Source: Ischnura elegans
Taxonomy: Eukaryota; Arthropoda; Insecta; Odonata; Coenagrionidae
Direction: 5' to 3'
DNA: 64,000 nucleotides
Assembly (NCBI RefSeq): GCF_921293095.1
Contig: NC_060258.1
Span: forward strand, 5,518,001 to 5,582,000
A program made the translations under genes and the position numbers. The notes under the pieces are model-generated. The model had not been told where the DNA came from and made no database searches. It saw only the letters and a list, made by a program, of their open reading frames with translations. Below, piece by piece: positions 13,361 to 25,900 of the stretch (within the stretch, counting starts at the first letter, position 1; every line of letters begins with the position of its first letter).

Positions 13361-13904
13361 GGGCTTAAATTTTGTTTCCGGCCAGGTGGTTGAATAACCT
13401 TTAACCAAACATTTTTACACTACCATTAATCGAAAATGTGATGAATTTTAAATGAAATGGTCCTTTATTTTTTGAAATGGAAAAAAAATACTCTTCAAAC
13501 ACGGATGTATGGCCTGCTCTATAGGTGTGCTACTGCCGGATAAAATGGCAACTAGAAAACATCGGTTCTATACAGAGGTTGATTGAATAGTCATATAATA
13601 ACAAGTGAACGTTGTGGATTAATGTTGGCGTGGATGCTTGTCCAAAGAATTTACAATTGTGTCATAAATTGTTGAAAATTTTCTCAATCCAAGCTATTGA
13701 GTCATGATATATCTTTCCGTCGATTCATCAATTGTTGGATTTTGTGTTCCTTTCGTTTAGCATTTTAAAGTATTATATTTTCACTCATCATCTTAGTCAA
13801 TGTAGTTTCCTTGTTGGAATTTGTGATCTATGTCAATGCTGAGTAGATCATTTCTTTGACGATAAACCTGATTTAAAAAGTAAATAAGATTTTGAATCGA
13901 AAAC

Positions 13905-16900
13905 ATGAGCCGCACCATCGGGATTTTCAAGGAATCTTCAGATAGGAATCCAGAAATAGACCTTTGCAGACTTTGTAGGGAGAAGCATGATTGTTTTTAC
14001 AGCATATTCACTTCAAATATAGCGTACAATATAACTGTGAAGGATGCCCTACATGATTTAGTTGGCTTACAAGTAAGTGGCACATTAAATGTTATCGATT
14101 TTATTTAAAATGGTGCTTACTTCATTTCATGTTTTGATTCCCAACTCTATTGATGTGTAACGTGTTTATTAAAATCTCAGGTTACTGTGGGAGATGGCCT
14201 GCCCACTACCATGTGTCCACTGTGTTTGAAGAAACTTACGGAATTCAGTGTGTTCAAAAAGATTTGTTTAGAATCAGACGCAGTTCTTAGAAAAAGTTGC
14301 TTCAGGGTGAGTACTTATCGTAATTTCTTATTTGAAGACTGGTGTAGTATAAGTATTGCAGAGTTAAAGGTGAAACTATTTGGTTTATGTAGACAAAAGT
14401 AGGAATCAAGAATGATATATTTTGCGAAACGTTTTACGGAAAAGTGTAACAAGTCCAAAATCCCGTAAATTGGGTTTTTCCCTATCCGTCAATCGTTGGC
14501 AAGGTCCCATTAATAATGGTACTAATATATCATAGATATATTAGTATCATGCCATTAATGTTGCTGTTGGTGTTACAATGGAGACGATTGAAGACATTTT
14601 GTCTGATTGTGAAATTAAGTGTGTGATAAACTACGATATCCGGGAAATTATAGCATTCAAACTCACTATTTATCAACTCAAAAAGGCAATCCACCCTCTG
14701 TGCCCTACCACGCTACCTCTTTAAGTATTTGATGAGGTAAAAGGAGCATGTTAAAGTGAACAAAAAAATCCCTGACGATTTGCTGCTAAAGATTGAAGTG
14801 TCAGAGACCCAGAAATTGGTTTGTCTATGCGTTGTCAAATACAGTCTCATGTGCACGCGAACGTATTATCTTTGTTTAGCTCGGAGCCTCTTCCTTACCT
14901 TTAATTATGATCTCATTAGGCTATGGTTATGTGTAACTAAAAATATCTTCGCGAAGTTTCTGAAATGGATTGTTTATTTTCAAGTCATCTTGTATGAATA
15001 GATGGTGGTTATTATGAAGGCAATATTGGCAAAGTATTAGAAATTAATTTAAGTGCAGATAAATTAACCCAGGAAACATTTTCATCAAAAATGTAAAATT
15101 AGAAAGCAAATTAGGAATTTTGATGTGGTATATCTTTTCTGTATTTGTTAAGTTTATTTTTATTTAGTTTACTATTTTCCAATATTGGAATATAATTTTT
15201 ATATTTGCATCAACTTTGATTATTTAAATCACAGCATATTTTGCTAGAACCATTTCTGTTAGTGCCCTTTAAAAATTATTTACATTTTTACATATAAAAA
15301 GAGTATTTTATGTAATCTTTTAGATAAACTATTTTATTTCTAAAGTACATTATAAAATTTGAAAGTTTTCTACAAATTTTGTGGTAAGCAAGTTAAAATA
15401 TGACCTTAGCATAAGTTCAAAGGTTACCTGTGTTAGGGGATACATTTTTTTAGGTACTGATATATTTATCCTTCATAACAGTCTTCAAAATCTTTGCAAA
15501 GGATATGGCATGCAGAAGCTTAGTCAGGAGTTACACCAGGCCAAATTCTCCTACTCCATCATGGCCGACATTTCTATTTTGACGAGTTGTCCAGGTGCCC
15601 TGTTGACGATGGACAACTCGTGCATCGAAACTTCAGCTGATTGTAAGATAGAGTTGGAGAACCTAACCCAGTGGAATTCCCATGTAAATTCTAATGATTC
15701 TATACGCAGGGAAAACCTGTGACAATTCTTTTTATGGTATGCATGCCTGGCAAGGTCATTGCGTTCTTAAATTTTTTGGGGGCTATTGGCATAAATAAGG
15801 GCTCTAAATTAATGCTCAGAGTAGCTTAATTCTAACTATCTATTTTGTCTACTCTTTTGAAACTTTTTTTATTTGTTTTGATAACATTTTTTATGCTAAT
15901 TGCTTGATATTTGGAATGCGATTCTGTTTTAATTTGTGAATCAATTTTGTACAATGAGTTTGGAGTGCGTTGACAGAAATATTGTCTTATTGTTAGTGCA
16001 TAAGGAATAATAAATGTTTTTTGCTGATATTTTTAAGAATACTTTTGAGTTCATGCAGGTAACTGTGGTGATAAACTGTTTCACCTAACTATAGAAGTAA
16101 AGATTTGGTTCGTGATGTGTTTTTATTTTGTATTTTAATGGTTGATATGATTAATAATTTAAAATTGTGGTTAATTAATAAGGCTCTGCCCACCCTATTA
16201 TGGAAATGTAGCTATTAGAATATCTTATGGGTGCGGTGTAAAAGGAAGGATGTTGTCCATTTCTAGCTGCAGTTATTCCCCATCATTGTGGCAGAGCTTG
16301 AATACTGGTATGTGGTGAGGTTTTGCATGAATGAAGCCATTTTTCAATGCATTCTTATGAGTGCAACTGCTGATCTGTCAGACCATGTAATACTGAATGC
16401 AACAAATAATAATCAGATGATTCAATGCCTGAGGAATTAGTTGGGTGCGTTCAGCCTTTGCATTTGAGTGTTTTCAGTTAGGTTTTAATGTTTAATGTTC
16501 TAGGCTTTGTAATGTGAGGTTGAGCATTTCATGCTGTGGAATTACTGTTGAATCATTGGGAACACAATTTCCTTGCTTGACACTAAATTCCCAATGCATG
16601 CAATCCCTTGGAAATGGCTTGGTGGGCTACTTCAAATACAAAGCAGTCTCTTCTCGAGTACGGCATTGATCTTCATTGAGCAATGCCTCCAATTGATTTT
16701 CTCTGGAGGTTTTTGGCCTTTCTTCACATAGACCATTGTCATCATTGAAATGATTGTCTTTGAAGCAATGATACCAATCCTGTAACAGTGTTTCTGTTAT
16801 AGCAGTCTCTCTGTTAATTTTTAAAAACATTATGGTGCTCTTCTCTCAACACTAAGTATCTAATGCCGTGACGTATTCATCATGGTTGTTGAGCAGTTTT

Positions 16901-19900
16901 TTTAACTAATGTCTGAGCTTGAGTCATGATGATTCTGGTAGTTCAAAGTTGAGCAGCAATCAATGCTATAGCTATCTATTGACAGGCAGTAAGAACTTTT
17001 TTTTTCGAGCATAATACATAATTGCTGTGATTGGTTTAGCATGTTTTAAGAATAATAATAACAGGGTAATTTAATAAACCGTTTCATGAAATAGTTTTGG
17101 AAGAGAAGATGATTTTGAGGTCTGTTTTCTTTCTGCATAGATATTGTACCCTGTATTCTCTTCCAGAGTTTATATTTGAGTATTAACAAGAGGTAAGAGA
17201 ACATATACATTGAAAAGAGAACACATAACAAATACATTTAAAACATGCTTCACTTGTTTTTTCCATGATTCTACTGTTGAGAAAAGAATAAATAGTGATT
17301 TTGGCCTTTTAACAGATACTACTACAAAAATGATAATTGCAGAAGCAAATTGAGTGCAAGAATAAGAAACTTGATCAATTCATTTTCTTAACTGCAAAAA
17401 ATTGAATCTTCAGTCTCTCTTTTGATTTCTCATGATTTGAAAAAAAAAAACGGAAATAAGATACATCTGAATAGTCTCCATTCTCTGTCGTCTGTTTTGC
17501 TGTGAAGGGGCAGCTTCCATGGTCCCTAAGATATTTAGAAAAGACACTGTGTGTACTTGGAATATCAGAAATCTTCCCGTTCATTTTATTCAGTTTGCAC
17601 TGTAGCTTTTCAGTATTTGATTAACAGGCATGCAGAGACCAGGCTATTTTTATATGATAGCAGAGGCAATATGTGTAACATTTTTCTTCATAATGCCTAT
17701 AGTATTCCATATATGTGTGTTTTAAAGAGATAAAGGTTTATCCCTGTTACTTTTTCTGCAGAGTTTTGAAGGAGGAGGGGCAGATGATGAGGAGTCAGAG
17801 CCTTGTGTGGAGACTAAGGACTGCATTCAAGATGTCATTGAAAAGACTTCAGAGTTCGCATGCTCAGCCCAAATGACTGAAGTATACATTCCTGTGCCAG
17901 ACTGCTTATTGCCCAGGGACAATGATTTGGTAAGTTTTAATCTCATTCACTCTGAAAACTGCGTCTAATCACCTTCAGTTTTACAAATTTCTCGGTTGTA
18001 TGAGGAATGGGGGTGTGTCTGTTATAAATTTAAGTATTTTGTGGGAAGTCACTGGCATAATGCAACCTTCAGATGTTGTTCTTTCTAGTAGTGACACATG
18101 AGGCAGGAAGTGGAACCTCACAAATGTTTTTCATGCAGGTCAATAGCAGTTGTACAGCATTGATAATCTGTTGACAGAAATGTCTCCTATCCTGTAGAGT
18201 AAAATTTTGGATACCCTTGTCAAATCTCTGTTCAAGCCATTAGTGGTGGCTATAACAAGGCTGCCACATGATTGCCCTCTATTTGTTCAAGCCATCATCC
18301 TCCATTGTTTCAACTGAGGAACCAACATAAAATATTGTGGATCCTTTTTATGAGCCTAGGTGAAGAAATGATGCAGACAATTCAATGTACAGTGGAACCT
18401 CGATGAATTGTTCCCACTGTTGTGCCCTTACTTTAAGTGGCCAATACTCTCATTCTAAGCATGTGATGTTGGTGGCGTAGCTCTCCCCTCCCTAGTTGAG
18501 CGTTTATATGCTGGTGTTTAATGTGTGAGTTGCAAGAATCTCATGAGTATTTTGGCCAGCTGCAATGGTGTCACATAACACAGGAGTTTTTATTATCGAT
18601 TGAGGGAATTATTGTTTTGCCTTTATTGAGTGATGCCCATTATTCTCTTCTAGTGTTTTTGAGGGCATAATTTTTTATCACTGTGACTTTGTCTGCAGAG
18701 TTTTGAAGGAGGAGGGGCAGTTGATGACAATTTGGGGCCTTGTGTGGAGACTACGGACTGCATTCAAGATGCGATTGAAAACAATTCACAGCCCACATGC
18801 TCAGCCCAAACCACTGAATTATACATTCCTGTGCCAGGTTGCCTTCTACCCAGGGATGACAAGTTGGTAAGTTTTATTCTTATACTCAGTGAAACCTTAA
18901 GTGAACCACCTTCAGTTGTACAAATTTCTTGGTTGCATGAAGAAAGAGGGTGTGTCGGTCGTGAATATAAGTATTTTTATGGGAAGTCGCTCACCATTAT
19001 GCAACCTTCAGTTGTGTAACTGGTCCAGTTGTAATCTTTGAGGCAAAAAACCACACAAATCCTTATTCATGCAAGTCAATATAAGTTGTACATCACTTCT
19101 AATCTGTTGAAAAAAGTGCCTCTTACCCCACGGAGTAGCCATTGGTAGTGGCTAAAACTAGACTGTGTCTCATGATTGCCCTCGTATTTGTTCCAGCTAT
19201 CTTCCTCCTTTAATTCTACTACGGAATTAGCATAAATTGTTTTGACACCTCTTTATAAGCCTGGGTAAAGAAAAGATGAACACAATTCAATGTGCACTGG
19301 AACCTCGACCTGTCGTTCCCACTCTTATGCCCCTACTGTAAGTCACCATAACTCTCATTCAGTGTGCTCTTGGTCATCTAGCTCCCTCTCCCTATTTGGA
19401 CATTTACATTCTAGACTTTGATCTCTGATCTGCATGAATCTCACAAGTATTTTGCCCATCTGGAGTGGTACCAATTAAAAGAGGAGTTTTCGTTATCAAA
19501 TGAGGTTATTAATATTTTGCTTTTATTGAGTGATGCCCATTATCCTCTTCTAGTTTCATATAAAAGATGAGAACGAAGATCATCTCAGTGAGGAGAATAA
19601 TCCCATGCTGTACACGTCAGATCCAGCTGGAAGTGATGCCTCAGACCCATTGGCCACTGATGACCTGGTGAGTGTACTTTTGTAAAGTGTAATTTAATTT
19701 TCCTATGGCACATTGTCATTACTTTATGGATTATTCCCAACACCCCTCAGCAGGAACGTACACCATTTTGCCTCGCCTTTGCCAACAACAGTCATGAACA
19801 ACTACAGAAGAGTTTTCATGTTTGAATCATTAAAATAAAATGTAATGAACATATTCGGCGTACTTTGCCAAACTGACAGTTAAACTTTGCTCACTGAGCA

Positions 19901-22900
19901 AGTAAGCTATCTGTCATCTCGGCACTGAGCAGTCATTTCTTATTTGATCACACAAACACAGTTTCACTTCCGTTTATCATGGAGTGGAAGGGGGGATGTT
20001 AGGAATTGAGAGTTAAACTGAGTACTTTTGACTCAGGTACAGTGAGACAGATTGACCGTTACATCATGATGTAGCCGCTAGCCAAATTCAACTACATAAC
20101 TTGCATTCCTTATGAGGGATTGATGTTCATAGGAATCAAAATGTTGCAGATTTAGATTTTGTGATGAAAGTGAAGAGGAATTTTATAGTGTAGGCTAGGG
20201 ATTCAACCTTTTTTGCCATTTTTGAATGGGGTGTTTGCAATACTAGTTGATTGCCAAAAGGTATAAATTTTTAGTGACGTGAACTGATCTTTATTTACTC
20301 TGACTGAATTTTCTGCTGCTGTTGTTCATAGTCTTGAAACCCTTCCACTGTTAATGAAATATTAAGATTTTGCTTATTCTTAGATTTTTATCATTTTTTT
20401 TAGAAGTCAGTGCTCTTGGCCTTGTTCCCTTTTGGAAATTAATTTTAATGATCGGGGAGGTTCACAACTTAAGAAGCTATTTATTTCCAAGATTTTCCCA
20501 ATGAAGTTGTTTCTCCTTCATACTATGTCTATTATTAGATTATATGGGAAGGTATAAGGCCTTTATTGGTGGAATCACAACGGTTCATTAAGTTAATCTG
20601 TTTTCTACAAAGAAGCCAAAATCATTCATCAGGAATAATTTATTTTCTACAGAGACCATGTAATTCCAGCTTTGTTCATGATCACTTTTTATTTGTATAC
20701 CAATTGATTAAAATGGGTATCCATCATTGTCCCTCTTTCCAATAGAGTGATCCGGTAACATACAAGTGCTCTCCTGTTAAAGAAGATCAGATTAGCGATG
20801 ATGAAAAAGGACATATACTCAGTGATAGCTCTGATGGTGTCTCAAGCAAACTGATACATCAAGACTCTTCTGATCAGGTAATACTATTAATGAATTTTAT
20901 TTTGTACTCTATTGCCATCATAAGTCAGCAAAACTAAAATTGGTTTCATACAGCCCTCAATTCCGGTCTAACATCTGCTTACCTTTTCATGCATATGGTC
21001 TTCTTTTTTATGTCATTAATAACCTGACCCATGAAAAACATGCAGAGCCATTCCTTATCCCTTCTTCCTGTCCACCTCCCCTTTTCTTTGTCTGTCGATT
21101 GTCTTTGAGGCCATCATATGTCATGACGTGTTGTTACTTTATCAATTTCTTTATGGTCAACATTCTTCTGGAGCAACAAATTCCAAAGCTTCCACTCTCA
21201 ACTTTTCTGCAGCTGTAAATTTTGAAGCCTTTCTAACATTTCCTCTCTGATTCTGAATACTTTTTCATGGGAGATTAAGGGAATCATATTCCTAAAAGTT
21301 TTTATTTCAAACTAAAATAGAGATATGTCCAGGGCTCCCACTCAACCTTGAAAACCGTGAATAAGCTGTGAATTTTGTCATAAACCATGAAAAATCACTC
21401 ACACTTCATTGTAGAACTAGGACATTGACAGAACAAAAGAAAAATTGATATGTTGATTATATTTGAAGGTCAGTAATGCATTTATCTGCACACTTATATT
21501 CGAAGCACAAGTATTGGTCCACGTGCCATGACGACACATTGGACACAAGCCTGCACCAAATCCAGAAGACCAGTACCAAATGTGTTCATTAACCCTGGTG
21601 AAATTTCTGACACTTCTTAACTTCCCTGCTTCCTCCATTTTCCGAGTAAAAACTTAAAGCCAGCATTGAATTTAGCTGATAATAGGCGATTTCATAACAG
21701 ATAGCACTTTCATTGCTGTGTTTTCATCTATGATGTCTGTTTCGTTTGTTTAATTGTTAGTTAATTTGAGGCCGGTGATTGTTACTTGATCAATATTTCT
21801 GCCTAAAATGGCTTATCATCAGACCATGAATTAGACAACATTTAGATGGTGGATGCCAAAAATACTGTTAATTTTATAATGAAGTTAGATGGGGAACCCT
21901 ATGTGTCGTTCTTGAAAAAAATCTTTCATTTTACTGAACAGATTGGGGGCATACAGCCGCGGTGATTGCTCACCATTGCTCACTAAACCAGTGAGGGCTC
22001 TTACGTCAGGGCACTTCCCACCTTAGTGAGCACAGATATGTGTACCTTGCTCACTTCTGATCACCACAAAGCAGAAGGAAGAATCATCATCACTAGTCAA
22101 CAATCCTAACATTGGTTTGATGCAGATCTGCTAGACATTATTTGGTGACATATTCCCTCTATTATACATCCTTAATGACCTGCCCTATGAAACTCATTCA
22201 AGGCCATTCCTAACCCTTCTTCCCTTCCACATGTCCTTCTACTCTTAATTTTATCAGGCCATTGTGACTCATAATGTGGCATAATAATTAAGTATTTCCA
22301 TCTTCTGCTAAGGGTTTTTTAGAAGACCTCTTTTCTCCCACTCTTCGTAGCACATCCTCGTTACATACACGGTCGATCCATTTTATCTTCATCATTTATT
22401 GGTAGCACCACATTTCCAATGCTTCCACAGTTGACTTTTCTGCTGTTGTCAATGCCCACGCCTCATTTCCATGGAGAAACTTGCTTCATATGGAAGGAAA
22501 ATAAGTGAAATTCATTCTACCTACTGTAGCGTTCGGTACTCGCACACTTAGTGATGGTGATGTTATGAACAATTGATCACCGAATATAGTGTGACAGAAT
22601 ACCCCCAAAGATTTGAATCTCGTTTCCCCAGGGAAGAAGTAAGACATTGGTGGTGGATAAAAAATCGGGTTGTGTTGGTTTCAGTTGGTTGCATAAATCA
22701 GGTGATGATGCAGGAGGAAGACTTCACGGGTTTCCAGCCGGGTCCAAGGGTTTGTCAGCACCAACGTTTCGAAGGCTAAGTCTGCCAACGTCTTCAGGGT
22801 GAATAGATTAGCCAAGTTGTGTCCTTCCTATATACCGTCGCGTTGGTTTCAGGTGGGCTTTGATTGGTCGACACGTGTCCTCTTCCTCTTCAGCTTTTTC

Positions 22901-25900
22901 AGAGCTGGTTTCCATGCATTGCTCAGGTGGAAGCCGGAGTCTCGGTTCATGTTTTTCTCCTCAAGCTTGATTTCTACTGCCTCCTTCACAACACGGTCCC
23001 AGCAATTTTTGGCCTGGCATATTAGTTTTTTATCTTGAAATTTTATTTGGTGACCGTTTTCTAGGCTGTGCTCGGCCACCGCAGACTTATTGGGATCGTA
23101 CAGTCGGACGCATCTTTCGTGCTCCTTCATGCATTTTTCAATGGTGCGTCCGGTCTCCCCGATGTACACTTGGCCACACTTAATACACTTGGCCGTACTA
23201 AGTGGAGTACATGACTGAAATACTAGGGGAAATGAAAAACTCGTTATACCTTACCACCAGACAGTGGATACAAAACCCCACGGTGGGCTTGCGAGTTTAC
23301 TCTCCTGGGCCGAAATCTGAAGCCGAAGCTTATCACATCCGCACCACAGAAGGGGGAGGACTGGGAGGAGAAAGGAAGGAGGCGCCGCCGCGATAGGAGC
23401 CCAACGACGCCTCTTGGGAGGGGATAGGGAATGAAGGGAAGGGACGAGGAATCCTGCTCCATCACAAAGGTGGGCGGGTCCTACTATTAGGGAAACCAAG
23501 CTTGCGATATTATTCTTCTAACGATCTTGGAGGACCATTCTATGAGGAAGAAGGATCCAACAGTCAAATCGTTAGATACCTTACCACGGGACAGTCAGAT
23601 TCAATAAATCATTCATTGTTACTGCGTGTTGCAAATGGAACAGCATTGACTAACCGAAAAAGACAATTTGGGCTTCCAGCTGGGTGTCCTCCCTCCATTC
23701 TGCTGACATGACATTTTGGAACACGAGTTGGGTTCCACCCTCAGGGCTAACAGGATGACGATGGAACCTGACTCGTGTTTCGAAACATCATCAGAAATGA
23801 AGGAGACCACCCGGCTGGAAGCCTGAACTACCTTTTTTGAATATATTCTCTGGGAAAGCATCAGATTTAACATTGACTTACCGCAACGTAAATCATTTTC
23901 ATTGTGTGCTTCAAAAAGGCACTGTACGTAAAACTTCTTTGAGAACAACGAGACAGGTAACATTATGGAAACAGTAGGAAAGATTTAACACTTATCTCCT
24001 CTGGCTTCATCTAATTTTCTTTTTGGTTCCAGGTACTGGGTGATATTTCCTAGTAATTTATTGTATTTGTTGATACCATAGTTTACACTAGATCTATATC
24101 AGTAGGTTTTCACAGGTTTTCACGCCCCCTTCTTTTATGGGTGTTTTCCTGCTGTGGTTTTTTCCAATAAGGTCCATAGGTTTTTCCCATGTTTCCTTAC
24201 ATCTTTTTACACTTGGTAAATGGTAACTGTGTTAACGTATAATTTTATTTGTTGACTGAAAATTGAGCTTTTCTGTCTCTTTATAAAATTTCTCAGCATG
24301 TGATTTCATGAGCAACTTCAGTATTTATTAAACTACCTAAATTTCATGTTTGATGAGGGTTTAGATGGAAGATGGGGCTTTCTTTAACAGATGAAATCAA
24401 CGTTTCTGTACTCTTTCTGCTCGTGTAGGCAAAGATTCTTGGTTGTTGATGAATGCTGTCATAAGACAATCATGTCTCAAAATATTGCTGATAAATTTGT
24501 TCTTCCTTCTTAGGAAGGTTTCCCTATGGCCAATTGAGATGACAAAGTAACTAGATGGGCCATATTTTATTAGTCAATAAATTTATCCTTCCTTCTTCTC
24601 TGAGGTCAGAAAAGCTTCTCATGGAATTTTTTATTTATGCATGTATCTGTAATTCATATTTTGGTTGTGATCTTTTTATTTCTGGTGCCAATTGGTTAAA
24701 ACCCATTACAATGAAGTGTTAATTATCTTTCTCTCAGAGTGGCATGGGAACATATGAGTCTCCTTCTGTAAAAGCAGATCATGTCAGCGATGATGAAGGA
24801 CGAGATGCGCACATTGATAGTACTGATGGGACCACAAATGAACACGTGCCCCAAGCCTATGATCAGGTAATAATAACATTTTCATTGGTCGCGTGATTTG
24901 ATTGTACACACATCGGACTTGTCAAAGAAAGAGTAAGATACAAAAACAGTACAAATTAAGAAAGATAAAAAGTTTGTTTGAAGAAATTTGTCCACAGAAC
25001 AAAAAAGAGTTTCGAAGTAAACCAATGAATATTGCACTTGAAGAGGGACATAGTCTTTACTCACCTGACTTCCTGTGGAAACTTATTAAGTAAAAACAGG
25101 CCCATGTGCTTAGGGGCATAACTCAAGTTTTTTATTCTTTTAAATGTTTGATGGAGGCTTGAAGCATTCCTAGGTTAACAACAATGTTAATTGTCATTGT
25201 TTGCATAATTATAAATATATAACTTTTTGCACAAACAAGTGCTGCATACATAAACACACAGGGGTGAGGTAATGTACTCAAATTTTGAAGTAGAGGTGAC
25301 ATGGTGTGTAAGAAGGCATTTTACTTGAGAGCTGTGTTATCCTCTTTTGAATTTTGAAAATTATTTTATAATTGGGACTGGGGCTCCAGAAGAGGATACT
25401 GAACATCGCATGCAAATAGAATTCACCATAATAAGTTGACAATAATGGTTTATTATGTACCTACCGTTTTTCTGATAGAATCAAAAAACTAGTAGACTTC
25501 ATTTTTTCTGCAGAGCTTCTGCAGATGTTGCTCCCAGGACACTCCATTATCAAGTTTTACACCCAGATAAGAACAACTGAGATTTTATCTAAAAGATACA
25601 TTACCTTTCAAGGAGATCAGTGAATGTGAGCTGGTTGCATACACTGTTGAGTGTAAGAACTAATGAAGAACTAATGTTTGTGTGCTTAAAATAATAAACA
25701 TTTAATACAGTTACTATCCATTATGTTCCCCTAAAAAAAGCACCAAAAATCAAAATGCTATCGGAATAGCATGTTTACGATCATTTTTGGCTTACTTCTT
25801 GTACCCAAAGAGGGGTATTATATCCACTGTACTTAAGGTTTGATAGGAAGTGGAATGACGAAAACTGGCAGTTATTGTTTGCATACTATGAATTGCTCCT

